From UBA1206 sp050953105 (lineage in GTDB: Bacteria > Bacillota > Clostridia > Oscillospirales > CAG-382): DNA of 64,000 nucleotides. The stretch spans positions 186,001 through 250,000 of the forward strand of contig JBMNMA010000001.1 in assembly GCA_050953105.1 (NCBI GenBank), given 5' to 3'. Positions 51,358 through 59,171 of the stretch are shown here, one piece after another. Under the pieces are notes generated by a model. That model was not told where the DNA came from. It did no database searches and saw only the letters and a list, made by a program, of their open reading frames with translations. Position 1 is the first letter of the stretch. Every line of letters starts with the position of its first letter. The translations under genes and the position numbers were made by a program.

Positions 51358-51665
51358 ACTTCTTTTTACTGTTGAACCCCAGATTACAAAGCAAATACAT
51401 CATATCCCGCCTTCCCCCAGTGGGAAGGCTTTTTGTTTCGCCTGAAATACCTGCCTTAGGCGAATGACACAGCGGACATATCAGCAGATTTTTATGTAAA
51501 ATTTTAAGTATAAAAATTTGAAAAAAACCGTCTTTTTACCCTTTTACATTGGGCTTTTCAGGCCTTTTCGGCCGGGAAACATTTTGTCTTATTCAGAATA
51601 AACGGCGCATTGTTGGCAAAAATAGCATTGCGGGAATAACTTGATAATGTAAAAGGATGATTGAT
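51358..51665. other. 308-base intergenic region before mazF
   Basis: A terminator at 51409-51434 ends the CotH operon. The rest (51440-51650) is AT-rich with a GGCC-TTTTC-GGCC hairpin around 51565. No mazE-like antitoxin ORF with a ribosome binding site was found, and no convincing promoter box pair was seen. Confidence 0.6.
51409..51434 (+). terminator. Terminator of the CotH operon
   Basis: GCCTTCCC pairs with GGGAAGGC across CCAGT, followed by TTTTTG. Confidence 0.85.
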
Positions 51666-52061
51666 GTGACAGGAAACAATATTGTCAGGAGAGGAGACAT
51701 ATATTACGCCGATCTATCCCCCGTGGTAGGTTCGGAACAGGGCGGAATACGCCCGGTGCTCATAGTTCAAAACGATGTGGGCAACCGTTATTCGCCCACT
51801 GTCATAGCCGCGGCGATAACCAGTCAAACCGGCAAGGCCCGGCTCCCCACCCATATTGAAATCGGCCCCGATGCCGGTCTGTCAAAGTCGTCGGTTATTC
51901 TGCTTGAGCAAATACGCACCATAGATAAACGGCGGCTCAAGGACAGGATGGGGCACCTTGACGAGAAGACAATGCAACAGGTAAATGAAGCGCTGTCCAT
52001 CTCCTTCGGTCTGTCCCCCGACTATTCGGTGGCCGACAACACCGGCGTTTCCGCAGGTTAA
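51666..52061 (+). CDS. mazF: MazF/NdoA (PemK) family mRNA interferase
   Basis: 131 residues. The family core is complete: VRRGDIYYADLSPVVGSEQG, RPVLIVQNDVGNRYSPTVIA, AAITSQT, LPTHIEI, SVILLEQIRTIDKRRL. It cuts mRNA at short motifs. Start: the ATG at 51657 is too close to AAAAGG, so the GTG at 51666 is preferred. In most Firmicutes it follows alr and the antitoxin gene ndoAI; here it converges with alr and has no visible antitoxin. Confidence 0.9.
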   Translation: MTGNNIVRRGDIYYADLSPVVGSEQGGIRPVLIVQNDVGNRYSPTVIAAAITSQTGKARLPTHIEIGPDAGLSKSSVILLEQIRTIDKRRLKDRMGHLDEKTMQQVNEALSISFGLSPDYSVADNTGVSAG

Positions 52062-52092
52062 GTTCCAAGCGTATATATATTCACCCGGTAAA

Positions 52093-52115
52093 AAAGGGCG
52101 CCTTAAGCGCCCTTT
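52093..52115. terminator. Bidirectional terminator between mazF and alr
   Basis: AAAGGGCGC pairs with GCGCCCTTT across CTTAA, with A-run and T-rich flanks. Confidence 0.85.
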
Positions 52116-52127
52116 ATATATTTATTT

Positions 52128-53225
52128 TCAAACATACTCCCTTGGTACCCGGCCGGTTACCTCGCAAAGCAGTTCATAGCTTATTGTCCCCATTTTTTTG
52201 GCGTTTTCTTCTGCGGATATTTCACCGCCGAAAATTTCAACCTCATCCCCGGGGGCACATTCTATTCCCGTAATATCGGCAATACACATATCCATGCAGA
52301 TTTTACCTATTATTTTTGCCCTTTTGCCGTTTATGACAACCTCGGCTTTGTCCGACAGCAGTCTGGAAAAGCCGTCGGCGTAGCCTATGGATATAACGGC
52401 AATGTCCATATCCCGGTCTGTTTTAAACGAAGCGCCATAGCTTACGCTGTCACCCCGCTTTAATTTGCCTTTCTGAAGCACGGTGGCCACCAGCTTCATT
52501 GCCGGACGAAGGGAGGTGTTTTCGCTTCCGTCGGGCATATAGCCGTAAAGGATGATACCCGACCGGACGGCGTCAAGCTTTAAATTAGGATAATTGACAA
52601 TTCCGCCGGAGTTGGAACAGTGGCGAAGCCCCAGATTCAACCCCATGGCTTCGCATTTTTTGCACAGGGCCGAAAAGACGTTATATTGAGTGCTTGTTTT
52701 GGATGAGGAAATGTCGTCGGCACAGGCGAAATGGGTGAATATACCTTCGCATTTTATTCCTTTGAGGGAATGGATATGAAAAACACTTAAGGCGGTTTCT
52801 TCGATATTATCCTCACCGTGGCAATACAGCCCCAGACGGGACATTCCGGTGTCCACCTTTATATGCACTCGTATGCCGAAACCCGTATCCGACAGTTGTC
52901 TGGCATATTCAACGCTGTTGACGGTTTGAATAAAATTATTGGCCGATAGCGTTTTGGCAAGTCCCACAGGGGTTATTCCCATTATAAGAATATCGCTTTT
53001 TATGCCGGCTTTTCTTAGTTTTTCCCCTTCTTCAGCCGTTGCCACGGCAAGCATGCCGCAGCCTTCGCTTTCAAGGACTTTTGCTACCTTTGCCGCTCCG
53101 TGGCCGTAGGCGTCGGCCTTAACCACCCCTATGATTTTTGCGTCCCCCGCAAGGGTCTTTATGTAATTGTAGTTATGCCTTATGTTTCCCGTGTTTATAA
53201 CGGCTTTTACTCTTTGACAATTCAT
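52128..53225 (-). CDS. alr: Alanine racemase
   Basis: Makes D-alanine for peptidoglycan with PLP. 365 residues. PLP lysine K36 in VVKADAYGHGA; catalytic tyrosine in VSYGASFKTD; IGYADGFSRLLS binds the PLP phosphate; IHSLKGIKCEGIFTHFACAD is the barrel middle. ATG at 53225 has only AAAGGAAG 13 bases upstream. It follows the lipoprotein gene by 25 bases in the nnr-lipoprotein-alr block, a common Clostridia arrangement. Confidence 0.96.
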   Translation of the reverse strand: MNCQRVKAVINTGNIRHNYNYIKTLAGDAKIIGVVKADAYGHGAAKVAKVLESEGCGMLAVATAEEGEKLRKAGIKSDILIMGITPVGLAKTLSANNFIQTVNSVEYARQLSDTGFGIRVHIKVDTGMSRLGLYCHGEDNIEETALSVFHIHSLKGIKCEGIFTHFACADDISSSKTSTQYNVFSALCKKCEAMGLNLGLRHCSNSGGIVNYPNLKLDAVRSGIILYGYMPDGSENTSLRPAMKLVATVLQKGKLKRGDSVSYGASFKTDRDMDIAVISIGYADGFSRLLSDKAEVVINGKRAKIIGKICMDMCIADITGIECAPGDEVEIFGGEISAEENAKKMGTISYELLCEVTGRVPREYV

Positions 53226-53250
53226 TAAATAACAGATACTTCCTTTGCGT

Positions 53251-53751
53251 TTATTGGATAAAGTTGTAGGTTACCTTGTCTTCCCCCTCCGAAACCACGG
53301 CGGATGAAATTTTACCCGTATCGGTATCAAAATAAACGTCATACACATAATCATCCTTTGCCACCGTAAGCACTGCCTGACCGCCCTTGGATGCGGTGGT
53401 GTAGTTCTTTTCATCAATGGCCTTGATTACGGTGTCCACCAGGGTGTCAAGGGCGAACAGCTTTGCGGCTGCGGCGGCAGGCAGGGTTACCACCAGTCCG
53501 TCATAGGATGCGGTTATTCCCGACGGAGTTTTTTCAAGGACAAGGCCTTCAAGGGTGGAAGGGCTAGTAACCGTCATGGTTACCTTGTCGGCCTCTTTTT
53601 TGTAGGTAAACTCAAATTCGTCGGTTTTGATTTTGTATTCAAAGGGGGCTGTTAGCTGTTCCTTAATATCCCGGCTGTGGTCGGAGGTCGAACAGGAAAA
53701 TAAAAAACACCCGAGCAAAATAAAAACCAGAAGGATTGAAATTCTTTTCAT
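53251..53751 (-). CDS. Small lipoprotein, LolA/outer-carrier-like fold possible
   Basis: 166 residues from the ATG at 53751 (GGGAGTGG upstream). Lipobox LFSCSTS (Cys ~20). A single beta-rich domain (EFEFTYKKEADKVTMTVTSPSTLEGLVLEKTPSGI, split here into its strands: VTMTVTSPS and LVLEKTPSG) and VYDVYFDTDTGKISSA near the C-terminus suggests a LolA-like half barrel. Function unknown. It sits between nnr and alr, as related lipoproteins do in other Clostridia. Confidence 0.8.
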   Translation of the reverse strand: MKRISILLVFILLGCFLFSCSTSDHSRDIKEQLTAPFEYKIKTDEFEFTYKKEADKVTMTVTSPSTLEGLVLEKTPSGITASYDGLVVTLPAAAAAKLFALDTLVDTVIKAIDEKNYTTASKGGQAVLTVAKDDYVYDVYFDTDTGKISSAVVSEGEDKVTYNFIQ

Positions 53752-53791
53752 AAAAGCCACTCCCGAAACTGTATTTCGGAAACGCATGGCT

Positions 53792-55270
53792 TTATCCCAA
53801 CAGCCTTCCGATTTCCTCCGGCAGGTCGTGGGGGAGCATTCCCCTTGCGCCGTAGCGGGGTTTAAGATTGTCCGCCGCTTTGCCGTGAACGTAAACCCCT
53901 ATACACGCCGCCTTGAGGGGGGTTACCCCCTGTGCGGCAAGGGAGGCGATTACGCCGGCAAGGACGTCCCCGCTTCCGCCTTTAGCAAGGGCGGTGTTGC
54001 CGGTGGTGTTAATAAACACGTCGCCGTTGGGGGATGCCACTACCGTGTTTTTCCCCTTAAGCACCACAACGCAGCAGAATTCCATTGCAAAGGCTCTGGC
54101 ACATTCTATGCGATTGCGGTTGACGTATTCAATGTCCTCACCGATAAGCCGTGCCATCTCTCCGGGGTGGGGTGTAAGGATAACCTCGCCCTGCATTTCC
54201 ATCAATACATTTATATGCGTGGCCAAATAATTTATGCCGTCGGCGTCGATTATGGTAATTTGATTTTGCTTTTTAAGAATATCGTCAAGACAGTTGTCAT
54301 ACTGGCGGCCTATACCGCAGCCTACAAGCAGGGCGGAATACTTCTGCTCGGTTATGGTGTCTTTTGAAAAGGGGACAAACACCGGCTCGGCAAGGCGATT
54401 TTTTAATATCGACAATGTTTCCCCGTCGGCGGAAAGCTTAAGCAGTCCCACTCCGCTGCGCAGCGCTCCCATTGACGCAAGATATGCCGCCCCCGGCATA
54501 TTGGGGGAACCCACCAGGGCAAGGAGGGTGCCGAAAGTTCCCTTGTTTGAATTGGGGTTTCGGACAGGCAGGTAGCTTAATATATCGTCTTCTATAATAC
54601 AGCCCTTAGGGCGGATTGAACGGAAAATTTCCTCAGGGATGCCTATATCCGCCAGCACCACTTCTCCGCAGTAGCCGAGGGCGGGATAGGTAACGGTGGC
54701 TTCCTTGTGGACGGTAAAGGTTACGGTCAGGTCGGCCATTATAAAGTTGGACGAAACCCGGCCGTCGGCGGTAATGCCGGTAGGCACGTCCACCGCAAGA
54801 ATAAAGCCGGACGAGGAGTTGGCAAGGCCGACAAGGACATTTTCGTCCCCCTTAAGCTCCCCGGCATATCCCACTCCGTGAATAGCGTCCACCACTAAAG
54901 TGGCGTTGGTTATAAGGTCGGCGATTGAGTCGGGGTTTTCGGAGTATTTAAGGATTATTCCCCCGTTTACCCTGTATTCCTCTGCGTATTTGGCCGAATC
55001 TTCGTTTTTCGGCGGTGAGGTGCACACCACCCGAACATTAACCCCGTCATAAAGCATAAGGCAGGCAAGGGCATAGCCGTCCCCGCCGTTGCCGCCCCGG
55101 CCGCATAAAACCACAACCGACGAAAGGTTTATGTTGCGTTCTTTAATGCATTTATAAACCTCGCCGGCGGCGTTGGCCATAAGTGTCAGAGCCGGGATAC
55201 CCGAAGCTATGGTTCTGCCGTCAATCTCCTTAACGGAGGAGGCGGAAAGAAAAACATTCCCGAACTTCAT
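53792..55270 (-). CDS. nnr: Bifunctional NAD(P)H-hydrate epimerase / ADP-dependent dehydratase
   Basis: Repairs damaged NAD(P)H. 492 residues from the ATG at 55270; an in-frame TTG at 55300 has a worse context. N-terminal half is the NnrE epimerase (LCGRGGNGGDGYALACLML, then VVDAIHGVGYAGEL); C-terminal half the NnrD dehydratase (LVGSPNMPGAAYLAS, LTPHPGEMARLIG, GNTALAKGGSGDVLAGVIA with the catalytic Asp). The fused form is standard in bacteria. First gene of the nnr-lipoprotein-alr run. Confidence 0.95.
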   Translation of the reverse strand: MKFGNVFLSASSVKEIDGRTIASGIPALTLMANAAGEVYKCIKERNINLSSVVVLCGRGGNGGDGYALACLMLYDGVNVRVVCTSPPKNEDSAKYAEEYRVNGGIILKYSENPDSIADLITNATLVVDAIHGVGYAGELKGDENVLVGLANSSSGFILAVDVPTGITADGRVSSNFIMADLTVTFTVHKEATVTYPALGYCGEVVLADIGIPEEIFRSIRPKGCIIEDDILSYLPVRNPNSNKGTFGTLLALVGSPNMPGAAYLASMGALRSGVGLLKLSADGETLSILKNRLAEPVFVPFSKDTITEQKYSALLVGCGIGRQYDNCLDDILKKQNQITIIDADGINYLATHINVLMEMQGEVILTPHPGEMARLIGEDIEYVNRNRIECARAFAMEFCCVVVLKGKNTVVASPNGDVFINTTGNTALAKGGSGDVLAGVIASLAAQGVTPLKAACIGVYVHGKAADNLKPRYGARGMLPHDLPEEIGRLLG

Positions 55271-55528
55271 TCCCAAATCACAGCCTTTCTTATATGACAA
55301 TTACGAAATCTTTTTTCGCAACCGTGGTTTTTACGGGGGATACCCATCCTTAGTGCCGTCTGAAATTTGACTCATATCCTTTTCTCCCCGGTATTCGGAC
55401 CTTATGCATGGTTAAGAAAAAGAAAAACTTTGGGTTTGCCTGTATTTCGTCAGATTAGGGGGCAAAACGGGGGTATATAATATAAATTGTGTGCAATATT
55501 GGTATAGATATAATAGCATAAGGATTTT

Positions 55529-56242
55529 TTAATTGCAACACCCAGTGGAGATATTGTCGGTAATAAAAGCGAAATTCCCGTAAATTGCCGTATTCAACTG
55601 TCCGTCCGTAAAGATCGGTATAAAATAAGTGTATAAATAACCCACACCGAAGGCACCGAAAAGGTTTTCCCCCCGGGGAATAAAGGCTTTAAGATATACG
55701 CAGTCGGGCAAAATTCCCCCCACCCGGTCCACGGTAACATAATATCTGCCGTTTTCAAGGTAATGGAGTGCCCGGTGTTCGCCGAAATCCGCCCAGTGCA
55801 AAAACTCACGCCCCGAAGGATTGCGGGTTACGGTGGAAACATAGGAGCCGTCAAGGGCATAAACCCTAAGAGCAAAGGGATGGGTTACGTCAAAGCCCGT
55901 GTTTTCCCGGTTATAGCCGGCATCCTTAACCACTCTGTCGGATGTGGTCTGGGTTTCAAGAGGGATATTCCCTATTTCCTCAAAGCGGGAATTTAAAATA
56001 TATAATCTGTCCGAGCAGGCCCTGTCGGTGGCGACAAAGCGGCCGAATCCGAAATCATATCTCACCGTTCTGTAAACCCGTATGGTGCGGTTACGCTGGA
56101 TGAACAGTCCGGAGTTATCAAACACAAACACATAAGGGGTAAGCCCGTCGACGGCATATATGTATGCCCCGTCCCAGGCCGCCCCCGATACCGCCACGGA
56201 GGTTGGTAGAGTTATAGAAGCGCAAAGCGCAGTAGTTACCAT
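55529..56242 (-). CDS. Probable beta-propeller-like protein, unknown
   Basis: 237 residues from the ATG at 56242, which has GAGGTG upstream (a start at 56251 lacks it). A repeated pattern of short strands with aromatic turns, such as AAWDGAYIYAVDG, VFVFDNSGLFIQRN, CSDRLYILNSRFEEIG and LRVYALDGSYVSTV, suggests a six- or seven-bladed propeller. No signal peptide; ends in CCN. No family was recognised. A 9-bp inverted repeat pairs its ribosome binding site with upstream sequence (56246-56254 and 56293-56301). Confidence 0.68.
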   Translation of the reverse strand: MVTTALCASITLPTSVAVSGAAWDGAYIYAVDGLTPYVFVFDNSGLFIQRNRTIRVYRTVRYDFGFGRFVATDRACSDRLYILNSRFEEIGNIPLETQTTSDRVVKDAGYNRENTGFDVTHPFALRVYALDGSYVSTVTRNPSGREFLHWADFGEHRALHYLENGRYYVTVDRVGGILPDCVYLKAFIPRGENLFGAFGVGYLYTYFIPIFTDGQLNTAIYGNFAFITDNISTGCCN

Positions 56243-56335
56243 TACAAACACCTCAAATACATATTATGCCGGAAACCAATTAACCGTTAATAGAGGTGTT
56301 TTTACCGGTAGGACATTATTTTTTAATTTATTATA

Positions 56336-56363
56336 TTGATTTATTTGCCCTTTGGGTTATAAT
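56336..56363 (+). promoter_or_regulatory. Promoter of the acyl-CoA synthetase gene
   Basis: TTGATT (56336-56341), a 16-base spacer, TATAAT (56358-56363). Confidence 0.72.
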
Positions 56364-56409
56364 GTTAACATGCAGCAAATGGAAAAGTAATATTTACGGG
56401 GGAAAGGAA

Positions 56410-58164
56410 ATGGCCAAAAGAAACTACTGGGAAATGCCCGACAAGCTTAAAAGATATAAAAACCGCAAAAAGGATTATCCGCTATATACCGACTGCCCCT
56501 ATGTCTATTCGGTAAGGGAGATTATTGACGTCTGCTCTGCCAGATACGGCAACAAGGCAGCCTTTATGTTTCGTGAGGGGGGAAAGGTAAATTCGGTAAC
56601 CTTTCTTGAATTCAAAGACGAAGTAAACTCTCTGGGAACAGGACTGTGCGAATACGGCATCCATAACAGGCATACCGTCATTATCGGCAACAACTGCTAC
56701 AACTGGATTCTCTCCTTTTATGCGGTGCTGGCATCGGAGGGTGTGGCTATCCCCACCGACTCCGCCCTTTCCCTTGAGGAACTGGAATATATTTTCACCT
56801 TTTCTGACGCTACGGTGATAATCTACTCCAAGTCAATGGAAAGCAAAATCAAGGAACTGGAGCCCAAGCTGCCCAACATTACCCACTTTATCTGCATGGA
56901 GGAGACCGAAACAAAGGACGAAAAGCATTTTAATCTTCAGGATATAAAGAAAAAAGGCAAGGAGCTATACCTTGCCGGGGACACAAGATACACATCCATT
57001 GTTCCCGACGCCGAAAGGCTTTCTGAGCTGGTGTTCACATCCGGCACCACCGGAAAGGCAAAGGGGGTTATGTTAAATCAGCGGGCGATATGCTACGTGG
57101 TTTCCCACTCCCCCGACATTATGGAGGTTAACTACTCCTGCCTGTCCGTGCTCCCCTACTACCACACCCTTGAGTCCACCTGCGGAATACTGGGTATGTT
57201 CCATTCGGGTAACACCAACTGCATAAACGAGTCATTGCGGACAATAATGCCCAACCTAAAGCATTACAAGCCCACCGACATTCAGCTTGTTCCCTTGTTT
57301 GTGGAAAAAATGTACAGATCTATAATAAACAAAATCGAGGAGCAGGGTAAAACCAAAAAGGTTAAGGCGGCGATAAAGCTTTCAAACGCCCTGCTTAAAA
57401 TGGGTATAGATGTCCGGCAGAAATTATTTAAGGAAATTCACGACACCTTCGGTGGAAGGCTTAAAACAATCATCTGCGGCGGCGCCCCCCTTGACCCGGA
57501 AATTGCCGAGTTTTTCTACTCAATAGGCATTACCATCTGCACCGGCTACGGCACCACCGAATGCGCCCCCATTATTACCATAACCCGTCCCGAATTTCAT
57601 GACTACAACTGCGTGGGGACGATCATGCCGGGGGTTGAGGTGAAGATTGCCAACCCCAACGAAAACGGGGAGGGGGAAATATGCATAAAAGCCCCCAACG
57701 TAATGATGGGCTATTACAAGGACGAAAAGCAAACAAAGCAGGTCTTTGACGAGGAGGGGTATTTCCACACCGGCGACATAGGCAGGCTGTATAAGGACAA
57801 CCGCCTTTGCGTCACCGGAAGGCTGAAAAACGTCATAATACTTCCCAATGGCAAGAACGTGTATCCCGAAGAGCTGGAATACAAGCTTAAAAGGATGTCG
57901 GACATAATTGCCGAAATTGTGGTGCGGGAAATGGAAAAGAACGGCGAAACGGTAATAGGCGCCGAAATCTACCCCGACAAGGCATACGCCGAAGCTAACG
58001 GAATTAACGATATTGAGGGAGAGATAAGGCAAATTATTTCCCAATACAACGACGGCCAGCCCAATCACAAGGTAATTAAGGAAATAAAATTAAGGGAAAC
58101 CGAATTTGACAAGACAACTTCGGCTAAAATAAAGAGGAATTATTCTTCGCTAAACAAAGCTTAG
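56410..58164 (+). CDS. AMP-dependent long-chain acyl-CoA synthetase
   Basis: 584 residues from the ATG at 56410 (GGGGGAAAGG upstream). AMP-binding motifs: LVFTSGTTGKAKGVML, ICGGAPLDPEIAEF, GYGTTECAPIITI, YFHTGDIGRLY and LKNVIILPNGKNVYPEELE. It activates a fatty or related carboxylic acid as acyl-adenylate and then thioester. The N-terminal YWEMPDKLKRYKNRKKDY is typical of the Clostridia group. Substrate chain length cannot be read. The next gene is a lipoprotein esterase, 20 bases downstream. Confidence 0.92.
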   Translation: MAKRNYWEMPDKLKRYKNRKKDYPLYTDCPYVYSVREIIDVCSARYGNKAAFMFREGGKVNSVTFLEFKDEVNSLGTGLCEYGIHNRHTVIIGNNCYNWILSFYAVLASEGVAIPTDSALSLEELEYIFTFSDATVIIYSKSMESKIKELEPKLPNITHFICMEETETKDEKHFNLQDIKKKGKELYLAGDTRYTSIVPDAERLSELVFTSGTTGKAKGVMLNQRAICYVVSHSPDIMEVNYSCLSVLPYYHTLESTCGILGMFHSGNTNCINESLRTIMPNLKHYKPTDIQLVPLFVEKMYRSIINKIEEQGKTKKVKAAIKLSNALLKMGIDVRQKLFKEIHDTFGGRLKTIICGGAPLDPEIAEFFYSIGITICTGYGTTECAPIITITRPEFHDYNCVGTIMPGVEVKIANPNENGEGEICIKAPNVMMGYYKDEKQTKQVFDEEGYFHTGDIGRLYKDNRLCVTGRLKNVIILPNGKNVYPEELEYKLKRMSDIIAEIVVREMEKNGETVIGAEIYPDKAYAEANGINDIEGEIRQIISQYNDGQPNHKVIKEIKLRETEFDKTTSAKIKRNYSSLNKA

Positions 58165-58184
58165 TCCGAAAGGAGCAAACCTAC

Positions 58185-59171
58185 ATGAAAAGAATTTTCA
58201 TTTTATTGCTGTTAGCTTGTCTGCTTCTGGTTTCCTGCAACAAAGACAAGAACACAAGCGATGCCGAAAGTCTTGGGGGGATATCCGAAACCACCGTCGA
58301 TACAACCGACGAAACCACCGCAGATGATATAAGCGGCACGGTGTCGGAGGTTTTGGCAAATGCCGACTTTGTCTATTACGCCTTCGGGGACTCGATAGCC
58401 TTTGGCTACGGGCTGCCCGATAATGAAACCATGTCCTACGGCTATCTGTTCAGCCGGAATTTCGAGGACATATACTACAGAAACTTTGCCGTTTCCGGGC
58501 ATAAAACCGATGATATGCTTGAAATTTTAAGTCAGGTGGATGTGTCGGATGCCGATTTGATTACCATATCCATTGGGGCAAACAATCTTCTCGGCTACGC
58601 CGCAGACGAAATGGTAAAGGTATTTGCCAAATACGGCTTATCTATTGTAAGCGACTTTACAAACGCCTTGACCGGCAAGGCTGATGATGCAACAATGGCA
58701 AGGGTGGTGGCCTGTCTTAAAGATATTGAAAATGCTTTTACCGGCGAATCCTTTGCCCAAAAGGCCGAAAACGGCTTAAATAAGCTTAAAACAGAGCTGC
58801 CTCAAATATTCGAAAAAATTAAAAGCCAAAACCCTGAGGCCGTTGTTATAATTCAAACAATTTACAACCCCTATAAAGGCATTTCCCTTGAAATTCCCGG
58901 GGAATATTCCTTTGATTTGTCATCCGCCTGCAACGACCTTATTACACCCTACAATGATGCCATAACCGAAATCGCCGATGAATACGGCTGCGTAGTCCTT
59001 GACGTTTACACCGACTTTGAAAACGCCACGGACGACTATATAAACGCAGGGTTTTCCACCGCACCCCTGGTGTTTTTAAACTATGATCCCCACCCCAACG
59101 CCAAGGGGCATGAACGGATAGCCGAACTGCTTTATACGAAATGGAAGGAAATAAAACCGGACAATGATTAA
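58185..59171 (+). CDS. SGNH/GDSL-family esterase lipoprotein
   Basis: 328 residues. Lipobox LLLVSC (Cys 18). The four SGNH blocks: YYAFGDSIAFGYG (Ser), VSGHKTDDML (Gly), ISIGANNLLGYA (Asn), and NYDPHPNAKGHERIAE (Asp-His). An exported ester hydrolase, possibly a deacetylase of polysaccharides or a lipase. ATG follows GAAAGGAGC. Its stop overlaps the start of the DUF4855 gene by eight bases, so they are coupled. The acyl-CoA synthetase lies upstream. Confidence 0.92.
   Translation: MKRIFILLLLACLLLVSCNKDKNTSDAESLGGISETTVDTTDETTADDISGTVSEVLANADFVYYAFGDSIAFGYGLPDNETMSYGYLFSRNFEDIYYRNFAVSGHKTDDMLEILSQVDVSDADLITISIGANNLLGYAADEMVKVFAKYGLSIVSDFTNALTGKADDATMARVVACLKDIENAFTGESFAQKAENGLNKLKTELPQIFEKIKSQNPEAVVIIQTIYNPYKGISLEIPGEYSFDLSSACNDLITPYNDAITEIADEYGCVVLDVYTDFENATDDYINAGFSTAPLVFLNYDPHPNAKGHERIAELLYTKWKEIKPDND

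Noticed and set aside
51435..51656. MazE-type antitoxin gene upstream of mazF
   Set aside because: No ORF with a start, ribosome binding site and antitoxin-like sequence in either strand of this stretch.
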